This document shows positions 26,388 through 35,201 of a stretch of DNA of 64,000 nucleotides, in pieces. The stretch's first letter is position 1. The number at the start of each line of letters is the position of its first letter. The position numbers and the translations under genes are program-made. The notes beneath the pieces are model-generated. The model was not told where the DNA came from. It saw nothing but the letters and a program-made list of their open reading frames with translations, and did not search any database. The stretch comes from Anaerocolumna sp. MB42-C2 (GTDB lineage Bacteria > Bacillota > Clostridia > Lachnospirales > Lachnospiraceae): positions 4,241,501 through 4,305,500 of the forward strand of contig NZ_CP133190.1 of the NCBI RefSeq assembly GCF_030913705.1, given 5' to 3'.

Positions 26388-27578
26388 ATGAGAAATCGAA
26401 TAAAGCAAATGTTACCCAAATGGGTGTTGGAAATATTAAAAAACATAAGATATGTCTGGATTGTAACATTATTTCATATATTTCATCTCTTTCCGATCCG
26501 AAAAAGAAGTGTTGCAATCTGTAATATATGGGGGTTTGGAGATAATGCGAAGTATGTTGCAGAAGAATTAGCAAAGCAAAAGGATAAAGTAAACAGTCTT
26601 GATATTTATTTCATTGCGAATCATCCGGATTCTGCTTATGCGCCCAAAGGAATTACGGTACTAAAGACTAATTCTATAAGAGCTATCTTTAACTTGGCCA
26701 CAGCAAGGGTCTGGGTTGATAATAACCGTAAAGAAAATTACATACGAAAAAGAAAAGGGCAATATTATATACAGACCTGGCATGGAGGTATAGCCCTGAA
26801 AAAAATAGAAAAAGATTATGCGGATAAATTAGGACCAAAGTATATAACCAACGCTAGAAGAGATTCTGCAATTACGGATCTTTATATATCCAACAGCAAT
26901 TTCTGTACTAAGATGTACCGAAACAGCTTCTGGTATACAGGGGAGATATTAGAATGCGGTAGTCCAAGAAATGATATTCTGCTGAATCCTTCAAATCAGA
27001 CACAGTCTAAAATCAGGACACGTCTTGGCGTAAACCCTGAGGTAAAAATAGCTGTTTATGCCCCTACTTATAGAGAAGGGGATAATAATACGGAACCTTA
27101 CCAATTGGATTTTAATACATTATTAAAAGCTTTGGAAGATAAATTCGGTGGTAAATGGATTATTGCAGTCAGACTGCATCCTTTAGTTTCCGGACAGAGC
27201 GGGTTTATAAGATATAATACTAAAATAATCAATGCATCTCATTACAGGGATATCTACGAGCTGATGGCGGTGAGTGACCTGCTAATAACGGATTATTCCA
27301 ATATAATGTTTGAATTTTCATTTATGAAAAAACCTGTGTTTTTATATGCCTCAGATGTAGAAGAATATGAGAAAGAAAGAGGGTTTTATTTTAATTATCA
27401 ATCTCTTCCATATCAGAAAGCAGTTACAAAAGAGGAATTGATAACAAATATCAATAATTTTGATTATAATAATTATTTAGAGAATATTGAAGCATTTTTA
27501 AATAAACTAGCAATATATGAGAATGGTTACGCCTCTAAACAAGTAGTGGAAAGGATTATTAAGACCATAAAACATTAA
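26388..27578 (+). CDS. CDP-glycerol glycerophosphotransferase family protein (second copy)
   Basis: This 396-residue protein is a diverged relative of the gene at 23783. It keeps QTWHGGIALKKIEKDYADKL, VYAPTYREGDNN and DLLITDYSNIMFEFSFMKKP. The N-terminus lacks the strongly basic stretch of the first copy but has a hydrophobic patch (VTLFHIFHLFPI, about residues 29-40) for membrane contact. ATG 26388 is preferred because GGGG (26379-26382) lies six bases ahead; ATG 26367 would add seven residues. With two such enzymes one may prime and the other polymerise. Confidence 0.88.
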   Translation: MRNRIKQMLPKWVLEILKNIRYVWIVTLFHIFHLFPIRKRSVAICNIWGFGDNAKYVAEELAKQKDKVNSLDIYFIANHPDSAYAPKGITVLKTNSIRAIFNLATARVWVDNNRKENYIRKRKGQYYIQTWHGGIALKKIEKDYADKLGPKYITNARRDSAITDLYISNSNFCTKMYRNSFWYTGEILECGSPRNDILLNPSNQTQSKIRTRLGVNPEVKIAVYAPTYREGDNNTEPYQLDFNTLLKALEDKFGGKWIIAVRLHPLVSGQSGFIRYNTKIINASHYRDIYELMAVSDLLITDYSNIMFEFSFMKKPVFLYASDVEEYEKERGFYFNYQSLPYQKAVTKEELITNINNFDYNNYLENIEAFLNKLAIYENGYASKQVVERIIKTIKH

Positions 27579-27621
27579 TTTAAAGTGTTACAATATGATA
27601 AGGCTTATTTATCAAATATTC

Positions 27622-27670
27622 AAAAAGCCCCAGGAATTAAGTGTCATCTACTAATTCCCGGGGCCTTTAT
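27622..27670. terminator. Bidirectional terminator between convergent genes
   Basis: AAAAAGCCCCAGGAATTA pairs with TAATTCCCGGGGCCTTT, giving A-runs on one side and T-runs on the other. It serves the glycerophosphotransferase gene from the left and the LCP gene from the right. Confidence 0.85.
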
Positions 27671-27771
27671 ATCTACTTAAGCTATTATAGTTTGTTATCT
27701 TAAGCTATTATATATTTTGTTATCTAAGATCTATCATAGTTTTCTATTTATATGAAGTTATTAATTAAATA

Positions 27772-28797
27772 CTATTTTTTACCTGTTATTTCAAGAATCT
27801 TCCCACTGGTTTCCTGTACTTTAGCAGAAGGTACGTACGCGTCATCATCAAATAAAAACTTATGGAGTTTGGTTACATTAGCAGCTAAATCGACCGGAAA
27901 AACATAAGAAATTTTATTATAATATTCAGCTACATTATCAAACGGAAAACCGGTTTCATCTACGATATTATAAGAAAGAATATCCTTAGCGAGACTTAAC
28001 ATATCCATAGAATCCAAATTGGTATAAATCTGTGGAAAGATTTCATTCACAATGGAATTGATGGTCAATATATCTGCCTTTTTAGCTTTTTCAAAAATCT
28101 TTTGAATAACAAGCCTTTGACGTTCGGCACGTTTAAAATCACCTCCGGCAGTGTACCTGATTCTTGCATAAGCCGTTGCGTGGGTACCGTTAACTAACTG
28201 AGTGCCGGCTGATTTCATCTTGCCTACGTTAGTTCCGTTTATTTTATTTAATTCTTTGGTATAACCATTGACATATTTTAATTCCTCTTTCGTTATATCC
28301 AGAGTGATTCCGCCTAACAAATCAATTACTTTACATACGGAATCAAAATTTACGGTAAGGTATTCTTTTACATCTAAGTCAAAGTTTGTATTAATAGTAT
28401 TTAATGCCAGAGGATAACCACCTTTAAAATACGCCGCATTAATTTTATCAAAACCCTTACCCGGTATATCAGAATAAGTATCGCGATAGATGGATGCTAA
28501 TTTGATATCTTTTGTTTTCCGGTTTATACTGGCAATTACGATGGTATCACTATGGGTACTCTTTTCAAGTGCATTATCTCTGGAATCTACGCCAAATATG
28601 GCTATATTACGGTAACCGCCGATTTCCTCACTATCTATGCTGTTAGTTACAATGGCTCCATCTCCGCTGGTATCCAATTGTGTTTTACCAGTAATAAAAA
28701 TGAAATAACCAAATCCAACGACTACTATTAAAAGTATTAAATCAATAAACAGAAGTACCTTCCTTTTTAATCTTTTTCTCTTTTTTTTCTTACTCAT
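27772..28797 (-). CDS. LytR-CpsA-Psr (LCP) family glycopolymer ligase
   Basis: This 341-residue protein has a very basic cytosolic start (MSKKKKRKRLKRKV), one membrane helix (about residues 14-33) and an extracellular LCP domain: IAIFGVDSRDNALEKSTHSD (pyrophosphate/metal-binding Asp and Arg), IASIYRDTYSDIPG, and ATAYARIRYTAGGDFKRAER with the phospholipid head-group Arg residues near 210-225. LCP enzymes transfer undecaprenyl-linked teichoic acids or capsules to peptidoglycan. It faces the tagD cluster, whose product is its likely substrate. Confidence 0.93.
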   Translation of the reverse strand: MSKKKKRKRLKRKVLLFIDLILLIVVVGFGYFIFITGKTQLDTSGDGAIVTNSIDSEEIGGYRNIAIFGVDSRDNALEKSTHSDTIVIASINRKTKDIKLASIYRDTYSDIPGKGFDKINAAYFKGGYPLALNTINTNFDLDVKEYLTVNFDSVCKVIDLLGGITLDITKEELKYVNGYTKELNKINGTNVGKMKSAGTQLVNGTHATAYARIRYTAGGDFKRAERQRLVIQKIFEKAKKADILTINSIVNEIFPQIYTNLDSMDMLSLAKDILSYNIVDETGFPFDNVAEYYNKISYVFPVDLAANVTKLHKFLFDDDAYVPSAKVQETSGKILEITGKK

Positions 28798-28827
28798 AAA
28801 GCTATCCTGACCCTTCTAATTTTGAAT

Positions 28828-28895
28828 GGGCTGCCGTAAAAATGATTTAGTAACATTTTTATATCCTGTCACTAAATCATTTTTGCGGCAAGCCC
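28828..28895 (-). repeat. Long inverted repeat between the LCP and sugar-phosphate transferase genes
   Basis: GGGCTGCCGTAAAAATGATT (from 28828) pairs with AATCATTTTTGCGGCAAGCC (to 28894); the arms extend inward through TAGTAACA/TGTCACTA for a stem of about 28 pairs with one bulge. No T-run follows in either direction. In minus-strand transcripts it lies between two genes, so RNA processing or differential stability is possible. Confidence 0.75.
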
Positions 28896-28961
28896 TATTA
28901 TTTCCGCGAAAGCAAAGTGAGAATTAGCAAGCTTGGTTGCAATAATTCGAACGCCCACGCG

Positions 28962-28999
28962 AACCGAAGAAACTGACAAAGCGTGTTTCTTCCGGTTTT
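28962..28999. other. Hairpin abutting the stop codon of the sugar-phosphate transferase gene
   Basis: AACCGAAGAAAC pairs with GTTTCTTCCGGTT (one bulged G). The T-run TTTTT at 28996-29000 lies on the plus-strand side, so it would terminate plus-strand (antisense) transcription rather than the minus-strand gene. Confidence 0.5.
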
Positions 29000-30417
29000 T
29001 AATATGCATTTTTATTAATAAATCCGTTAAATACGGTAAGAAACAAAATTTTGAAATCTAACGCAAAAGTCCAATTCTCAATATAATACAAATCACATTC
29101 GATTCGTTTGCGGATGGAGGTATCTCCGCGAAAACCTTTAATCTGTGCCCAGCCTGTCATTCCCGGCTGAACCTGATGTTTAATCATGTAACGAGGAATT
29201 TCTTCCTTAAACTTGTCTACAAAAAACGGTCGTTCCGGACGGGGACCCACTAAACTCATTTCACCTTTTAATACATTAAATAACTGCGGTAATTCATCTA
29301 TGCTGGTTTTACGAATAATCTTGCCGATCTTAGTAACACGGGGATCGTTAAAGGTTGTCCAGGCTTTTTTCTCTTTGGTTTCCGTCTGCACTTCCATAGA
29401 ACGGAACTTGTACATTTTGAACTCTTTATTATGCCGTCCTATCCGTACCTGACTGAATATAACCGGACCCGGTGAAGTGACTTTAATGATAATAGCAACT
29501 GTTATCATAGGTATTCCAAAAATAATTAATGCACAGATACAACCAAATAAATCAACTGCCCGTTTAATAACACGGTTAAAGGTATTACTCAAAGGTACAT
29601 TACGAATATTGATAACCGGTAGGCCATCAAGATCCTCAGTATAGGGAACAGTGGGGAAAAAGTTCTGGTAATCCGGTATAAATTTAGTGTGTACGCCTGA
29701 TTTTTCGCAGATACCTACAATACGTCCCAGTTTTGAGTATTCATCAATGCTTAAGGTAATAGCGATTTCATCCAGTTGGTTTTGGGGGAGTATTTCTAAC
29801 AGATCATCAATGGATCCAATGACCTTAATGTTCTTATATAAGGTTCCACGTTCCATGTTATCATCCAGAATACCGTGGATGTAATATCCCCATTGAGGAT
29901 TTACCAGAATACGGTCAATATATTCTTCCGCAGCGCGGCTGTAACCGACTAAAACAATATGTTTTAAATTATAGCCTTTTTTGCGGGCTGTTTTCAGGGA
30001 ATAGTCTAATATGGCACGAAAACCCGTATCCAGTATGATATTTACAATGAAGAAGATAAATATCATGTAACGGGAATAATTACTTTCCTTTATTATATAA
30101 AGAATAAAGGTGAAGTAAAAGGTACCTAAAAAATTAGCTTTAATAATATTCCAAAAACTGATCCGTTTACTTTGCACACGTTTCGGCGTATACAAATTAC
30201 ATAAATAATAAATAATTAAATAACCCGGTATTAAAAAGAATAATATTGTGGAGTATTCAGGAAGAGTATAAAACCAGGCATTCGGGTCCCATTTCAGCAG
30301 TCTGCGCAGCGGGCTGTAAAACCTTAAATAATAGGATACAACATAGGATAACGCCAGTAAAAATCCATCAATTATTACATGAACTCTATTAAATGTCTTT
30401 TGATTATCTTTTATCAT
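28999..30417 (-). CDS. Undecaprenyl-phosphate sugar phosphotransferase (WcaJ/polyprenyl glycosylphosphotransferase)
   Basis: This 472-residue membrane protein has four N-terminal helices, a CoA-binding-like Rossmann domain (LKHIVLVGYSRAAEEYIDRI, about residues 150-169), a fifth helix, then the catalytic bacterial sugar transferase domain: RAVDLFGC, GPVIFSQVRIGRHNKEFKMY, FRSMEVQT, KIGKIIRKTSIDELPQLFNV and LVGPRPERP. It transfers a hexose-1-phosphate to undecaprenyl phosphate, the first step of a surface glycan. The second ATG of the frame (30417) is used because GGTGAT precedes it. It sits upstream of the LCP gene on the same strand. Confidence 0.92.
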   Translation of the reverse strand: MIKDNQKTFNRVHVIIDGFLLALSYVVSYYLRFYSPLRRLLKWDPNAWFYTLPEYSTILFFLIPGYLIIYYLCNLYTPKRVQSKRISFWNIIKANFLGTFYFTFILYIIKESNYSRYMIFIFFIVNIILDTGFRAILDYSLKTARKKGYNLKHIVLVGYSRAAEEYIDRILVNPQWGYYIHGILDDNMERGTLYKNIKVIGSIDDLLEILPQNQLDEIAITLSIDEYSKLGRIVGICEKSGVHTKFIPDYQNFFPTVPYTEDLDGLPVINIRNVPLSNTFNRVIKRAVDLFGCICALIIFGIPMITVAIIIKVTSPGPVIFSQVRIGRHNKEFKMYKFRSMEVQTETKEKKAWTTFNDPRVTKIGKIIRKTSIDELPQLFNVLKGEMSLVGPRPERPFFVDKFKEEIPRYMIKHQVQPGMTGWAQIKGFRGDTSIRKRIECDLYYIENWTFALDFKILFLTVFNGFINKNAY

Positions 30418-30773
30418 AATTATCACCATAGCCGGTAGAAAGGCATTCTTATATCTTGGTATATTCTACTAAAGTATTGTCATAAAGCATCACTAATATA
30501 ATACATGATTCAATGCCAATCCACAATATACAAAATTCTTAATATTTAATGTAGGAATCTTAAGAATTAGAAACAGGATGTATATACAAGCTGAAATACA
30601 AGCCGGATGCAAACACAAATATTTTCATTTATTTTCACAAACTATACACAAAATACTGTTAAAATAAAACCATAAAATAATAAATTAAGTTTATTTCTTG
30701 ATATATGAAAAAAGGTACGATAAATATAAGTAACGTCAGGAATGGGTACCTTAAGAAAGGATGGAGCGTTTCT
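30418..30773. other. Divergent intergenic region upstream of htrA
   Basis: This AT-rich stretch of 356 bases separates the sugar-phosphate transferase gene (minus) from htrA (plus), so it must hold both promoters. TAAAAT (30660-30665) behind TTCACA (30634-30639) is a poor candidate because the spacer is 20. I see no strong hairpin and no convincing gene. The frame open from ATG 30705 is the upstream extension of htrA and has no ribosome site. Confidence 0.5.
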
Positions 30774-32438
30774 ATGTCAGATGATTTTTTAAATAACACA
30801 AATAACTCAAATAACCAAAATAATCAGAATGATCAGTCCAATTCCAATACACAATATGACCAGACGAATCAAAGTGGTACCGGATTTCATCATTTTGAAA
30901 ACAATAATAGTAGCAGTATTACAGGCAGTGACAATGAAGATTATACTGTTAAATATACAAGTAATGCTGCACAAAATAGTCCAATTGGTGTGGGTCAAAA
31001 TATAACAAGTGATTTAACTCAAAATAATTCAGGTGAGGGGAGTCAGAATACCTCTGCTCCTTATAGTTTCTGGGCCGAGCAGATTGCAGCTTCTAACCCG
31101 AATGAATCAGGCTCAGCTTATCAAAGCGAACAGTTTTCCAGTTCTTATAATAATAACCCAAGTCATGTATTTGAAATGTCAGAAGAAAATGGAAACATAA
31201 GGAAAAAACCCAATGTATTCAAGAGGGCAGTTAAATTTGTATTAGGAGCAGCGGTTTTTGGTGTTGTTGCAGGAGCTTGTTTTCTTGGTTTTAACCTGGC
31301 TTATTATGAAATTAATCCGGATGCGGCTCCGATTTCTATTCGTGCCTATGGGGATAAGGGAGCTTTTGGGGGATTTCAGTTAAGCTTATCTGATTCTGTA
31401 AATAAAAAAATAGCAGCAACTACGGTATCACAGGAAGGAATTCAGCAAAAAACCGATGTTACAGATGTAGTAGATGCTACAATGCCATCAATCGTAACGA
31501 TTACCACTACTTATACGCAATCCTATGACTGGTTTGGACAACAGTTTGATCAGCAGAACGAAGGCGGTGGTTCCGGTATTATCGTAGGTAAGAATGATAA
31601 GGAATTATTGATAGCAACCAACAATCATGTTGTTGAAGGAGCAGATCCTATTAAAGTAAAATTTATAGACGGCACCGAAGCAACTGCGATTATAAAGGGA
31701 ACTGATGCGGTAGCAGACCTGGCGGTTATTTCTATAGATCTTAGTACAATTAAAGATGCTACTCTTTCTACCATAAAAGTAGCTAAACTAGGTGATTCGA
31801 AATCGGTTAAAGTCGGCGAAATGGCTATAGCAATTGGTAATGCATTAGGATACGGACAATCTACAACTGTAGGATATATCAGTGCGAAAGACAGAAAAGT
31901 AAAATTAGAAGACAAGACGATGGTATTGTTGCAGACCGATGCAGCGATAAATCCAGGTAACAGCGGTGGCGCACTATTAAATCTCAATGGAGAAGTAATT
32001 GGTATAAACACGGTTAAATATGCTTCCAGCGAAGTTGAGGGCATGGGTTTTGCCATTCCTATTTCAAGAGCTTTACCTATAATAAATGAATTAAAAAACC
32101 GTGAAATATTAAAAGATACTGAAAAAGGATATCTTGGTGTATATATTGAAGATGTAACGGAAGATATAGCAAGTACCTACAACTGGCCGGTAGGTGTTTA
32201 TGTCAAATCTACTGTAGAAGGCGGAAGTGCTGAAAAAGCAGGTATTATTGCCGGAGATATTATCACAAAAGTAAATGACACAGAAATAACTGCAGGTACA
32301 CAATTAAGAGAGAAAGTAACCTCCTATAGAGTAGGTACGGATATAAAAGTAACAGTTATGAGAAGTGCTAACGGTAAATTTACAGAAAAACAGATTACTG
32401 TAAATCTGGGTAAAAATCCGGAGACGAAAAAAAATTAA
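30774..32438 (+). CDS. HtrA/DegP-like membrane serine protease with PDZ domain
   Basis: This 554-residue protein has an unusual cytosolic N-terminal region of about 150 residues dominated by Asn, Gln and Ser, one membrane helix (about 162-185), a trypsin-like protease with catalytic triad His285 (NNHVV), Asp315 (ADLAVI) and Ser397 (GNSGGAL), and a C-terminal PDZ domain (about 445-545; YLGVYIEDVTE, GSAEKAGIIAGDIITKVN). It degrades or refolds misfolded exported proteins. ATG 30774 was chosen for GGAG (30763-30766) seven bases ahead. No CssRS-type box was recognised. Confidence 0.93.
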   Translation: MSDDFLNNTNNSNNQNNQNDQSNSNTQYDQTNQSGTGFHHFENNNSSSITGSDNEDYTVKYTSNAAQNSPIGVGQNITSDLTQNNSGEGSQNTSAPYSFWAEQIAASNPNESGSAYQSEQFSSSYNNNPSHVFEMSEENGNIRKKPNVFKRAVKFVLGAAVFGVVAGACFLGFNLAYYEINPDAAPISIRAYGDKGAFGGFQLSLSDSVNKKIAATTVSQEGIQQKTDVTDVVDATMPSIVTITTTYTQSYDWFGQQFDQQNEGGGSGIIVGKNDKELLIATNNHVVEGADPIKVKFIDGTEATAIIKGTDAVADLAVISIDLSTIKDATLSTIKVAKLGDSKSVKVGEMAIAIGNALGYGQSTTVGYISAKDRKVKLEDKTMVLLQTDAAINPGNSGGALLNLNGEVIGINTVKYASSEVEGMGFAIPISRALPIINELKNREILKDTEKGYLGVYIEDVTEDIASTYNWPVGVYVKSTVEGGSAEKAGIIAGDIITKVNDTEITAGTQLREKVTSYRVGTDIKVTVMRSANGKFTEKQITVNLGKNPETKKN

Positions 32439-32744
32439 TTCTATAATGATTGAATAATTAATTTATCAGGTTAAAATAACCGGGGATTGCTTTAACGTAG
32501 AGAAAGGATAAGAAATTTTACGGGAAAGCATTATCCGGTTATATTTAATTTTAAGAAACAATACCGATTTTTCAAATAATTTACATTTCTAGTGAAATTT
32601 GTATTTATTTGTGTTAAAATAGAAAAAGAAGAAAGACTTCATTATAATACTACAGTGACTGAATAGGAATTGAATAAAAGATATGAATTAGAAAAATTTA
32701 TGTTTTCTATTATAATTGTTTATAAAAATTTAAATATTCTGCTA
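32439..32744. other. Long intergenic region before the clpX promoter
   Basis: This stretch holds no convincing gene. A GTTAAAAT sequence near 32613 could be a weak -10 element. The first 80 bases contain AACCGG/CCGGTT segments (32477-32482 and 32537-32542) that could pair at long distance, but no clear htrA terminator is visible. Confidence 0.4.
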
Positions 32745-32773
32745 TTGTACACCTGTTCGGTGTACGATATAAT
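32745..32773 (+). promoter_or_regulatory. clpX promoter with palindromic operator in the spacer
   Basis: TTGTAC (32745-32750), an exact 17-base spacer and TATAAT (32768-32773). A perfect inverted repeat GTACACC-TGTTC-GGTGTAC spans 32747-32765, covering the end of the -35 and most of the spacer, where a repressor would block polymerase. It is neither a LexA (CGAAC-N4-GTTCG) nor a CtsR (direct GGTCAAA) site. Confidence 0.75.
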
Positions 32774-32859
32774 AATATCAATGTCTGGGGGATTCATAAC
32801 ACTTCGGACAGGGTTGTACTACTAACAGGATTTGCACAGGATAAGGAGTGATAAGATAA

Positions 32860-34311
32860 ATGGCTGATGATTTTTTACATGATGATATAGATATTAAAAA
32901 CAGCAGTTCCCAGGGGAAAGAAACACAAGAAAAAAAAGATAAGGATGATTATGAAGCTGTCTGTTATATTTGCAGGAGACCGGAAAGCAAAGTCGGTAAA
33001 ATGATCCGAATACCAAATAATATATGTATTTGTTCAGATTGCATGCAGAAAACTTTTGATACCATAAATAACAGTGGGACACCTTATATGGATATGATGG
33101 GTTTCCCTCCTAATATGATGAATCTAAATAATCTTCAGAATGAGATTCCAAAAAGCCAGAAGATTAAGAAGAAAAAACCGGCAGAGGATAAGATAGAGGA
33201 AGAAAATATTCTGGACATTAAGAACATACCGTCACCTCATATCATAAAAGGACAATTGGATGAATATATTGTTGGGCAGGAGTATGCTAAAAAGGTGATT
33301 TCTGTTGCCGTATACAATCATTATAAACGGGTAGCTACCAATACAATGGATGAGATTGAAATAGAAAAATCCAATATGTTAATGATTGGACCTACCGGAA
33401 GCGGTAAAACTTTTTTAGTTAAAACACTTGCAAGGCTTCTTAACGTACCTTTAGCCATTACGGATGCGACTTCACTTACAGAAGCCGGATATATCGGCGA
33501 TGATGTGGAAAGTGTTGTTTCAAAACTACTTGCGGCAGCCGGTAATGATGTGGAAAAAGCAGAGCGGGGAATTATCTTTATTGATGAAATCGATAAAATC
33601 GCGAAAAAGAAAAATACCAATAATAGAGATGTAAGCGGTGAATCGGTGCAGCAGGGTATGTTGAAACTGTTAGAAGGCAGCGACATAGAAGTACCTGTGG
33701 GGGCGTCCAGCAAAAATGCCATGGTTCCTATGACGACAGTGAATACCAGAAATATATTATTTATATGCGGCGGAGCCTTTCCGGACCTTGAGAATATTAT
33801 TAAAACAAGATTGAATAAACAGTCCTCCATTGGTTTTTCTGCCGATCTAAAAGATAAGTATGACAGTGACCCTAACATCTTACAGAAAGTTATTGTAGAT
33901 GACCTCAGGGAATTTGGGATGATACCGGAATTTATCGGACGTCTTCCTATTATATTTACCTTAGAGGGGCTTACCAAAGATATGCTGGTTAAGGTTTTAC
34001 GTGAGCCAAAAAACGCTATTTTAAAACAATATCAGAAACTTCTTCTCTTGGATGAGGTTTTACTGGAGTTTGATGACGGAGCTTTGGAAGCAATTGCTCA
34101 GAAAGCTTTGGAAAAAAAGACTGGGGCAAGAGCATTACGCGCCATAATAGAAGAGTTTATGCTGGATATTATGTATGAGATACCTAAGGATGATAATATC
34201 GGGAAAGTAGTCATAACAGGGGATTATATTGAGAAAAGAGGAGTTCCGTATATTGAAATGAGAGGAAGCAGAACGAAACCATTTACTCCCATGTTAGAGC
34301 AGAATAATTAA
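32860..34311 (+). CDS. clpX: ClpX-type ATPase of the Clp protease
   Basis: This 483-residue AAA+ unfoldase has an N-terminal zinc finger (Cys35, Cys38, Cys58, Cys61), Walker A GPTGSGKT, Walker B IIFIDEIDKI, the SIGFSADLKDK loop carrying the IGF tripeptide that docks with ClpP, and a C-terminal sensor-2 GARALRAIIEEF. It is about 60 residues longer than usual ClpX, because of a charged leader and a Lys/Glu-rich linker between the zinc finger and the ATPase (about 66-125). No clpP or tig is nearby, so this is an orphan, maybe a second ClpX. The upstream promoter has a dedicated palindrome. Confidence 0.9.
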   Translation: MADDFLHDDIDIKNSSSQGKETQEKKDKDDYEAVCYICRRPESKVGKMIRIPNNICICSDCMQKTFDTINNSGTPYMDMMGFPPNMMNLNNLQNEIPKSQKIKKKKPAEDKIEEENILDIKNIPSPHIIKGQLDEYIVGQEYAKKVISVAVYNHYKRVATNTMDEIEIEKSNMLMIGPTGSGKTFLVKTLARLLNVPLAITDATSLTEAGYIGDDVESVVSKLLAAAGNDVEKAERGIIFIDEIDKIAKKKNTNNRDVSGESVQQGMLKLLEGSDIEVPVGASSKNAMVPMTTVNTRNILFICGGAFPDLENIIKTRLNKQSSIGFSADLKDKYDSDPNILQKVIVDDLREFGMIPEFIGRLPIIFTLEGLTKDMLVKVLREPKNAILKQYQKLLLLDEVLLEFDDGALEAIAQKALEKKTGARALRAIIEEFMLDIMYEIPKDDNIGKVVITGDYIEKRGVPYIEMRGSRTKPFTPMLEQNN

Positions 34312-34322
34312 AGAAAACCGAT

Positions 34323-34375
34323 AATACCTGTCCCGAACTTTGATTATTTTGAAAGTTAAGGACAGGTTATTTTTG
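34323..34375 (+). terminator. Terminator of clpX
   Basis: AATACCTGTCC pairs with GGACAGGTTATT, with an inner AACTTT/AAAGTT, followed by TTTTTG. Confidence 0.8.
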
Positions 34376-34464
34376 TAAAAATATGACAATGGATTAGTAG
34401 AAAAGTAGCGAGTCCAGTATAAGTTTGCATGGTCTTTAAATAGTTCGAATGGGAGGAAGCATGT

Positions 34465-35142
34465 ATGGAAGATAAACATTTGCCGGAGATAGACGGAAAT
34501 CTCAGGAAACATATGATCCGGGTACCTCAGGTTATCGATCAGGCAAGCGGTATCCGTATTTTTGGTAAATTAATTAAGTCCCTGGTATTTACAACAGATG
34601 TAGCTATAATTCGTAACTGCAATGCCAATGCAGTAATAGCGGTATATCCATTTACACCACAACCCATTATCACCCATTCCATAATCAATGTTTCCGATGT
34701 ACCCGTATTCTGCGGTGTCGGGGGCGGTACGACGACCGGCGTAAGAGTACTTAATCTGGCGGAAGACGCTGAATTTCAGGGAGCGGTGGGAGTTGTTTTA
34801 AATGCTCCAACTCCTAATGAGACCATATCATACTTAAAGCTGAAAATAGATATTCCTATTGTAATAACCGTAGTATCTGAAAAAACTGACATTAAGAGCA
34901 GATTGGAAGCCGGTGCAGACATTATTAATGTATCAGGAGCCTCCAAAACGATTGAAATTGTCAGACAAATCAGAGAGGAATATCCTAAGGTACCTATCAT
35001 AGCCACAGGAGGACCTACAGAGGAAAGTATTGTTAATACCATAGAGGCCGGTGCGAATGCAATAACCTATACACCGCCTTCCAATGGAGAAATATTTAAG
35101 AAGCTGATGAACAAATACCGTAGTGAGGAAAACATCATCTAG
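34465..35142 (+). CDS. TIM-barrel protein of unknown function
   Basis: This 225-residue protein shows alternating strands and helices with a phosphate-binding-like C-terminal end, IIATGGPTEESIVNTIEAGA (about residues 175-194), as in ribulose-phosphate-binding barrels, and a glycine-rich FCGVGGGTTTGVR near 76-88. The N-terminal region LRKHMIRVPQVIDQASGIRI resembles nothing I can name. GGGAGG is spaced well before the ATG. Annotated relatives are often called only 'hydrolase'; I see no support for that. It is followed by a zinc-ribbon gene after 59 bases. Confidence 0.7.
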   Translation: MEDKHLPEIDGNLRKHMIRVPQVIDQASGIRIFGKLIKSLVFTTDVAIIRNCNANAVIAVYPFTPQPIITHSIINVSDVPVFCGVGGGTTTGVRVLNLAEDAEFQGAVGVVLNAPTPNETISYLKLKIDIPIVITVVSEKTDIKSRLEAGADIINVSGASKTIEIVRQIREEYPKVPIIATGGPTEESIVNTIEAGANAITYTPPSNGEIFKKLMNKYRSEENII

Positions 35143-35201
35143 TTATATAAGTACTTATTGATTATAATTAAAATATTACCCGCAGGAATGTGAGGATTAT
35201 T

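Noticed and set aside
32747-32765. Palindrome upstream of clpX as LexA or CtsR site
   Set aside because: Sequence does not fit CGAAC-N4-GTTCG or the CtsR direct heptamer repeat; kept as an unknown operator.
33321-33977. 218-codon antisense frame within clpX
   Set aside because: It is a mirror of the clpX reading frame, Ser/Leu-rich with no motif.
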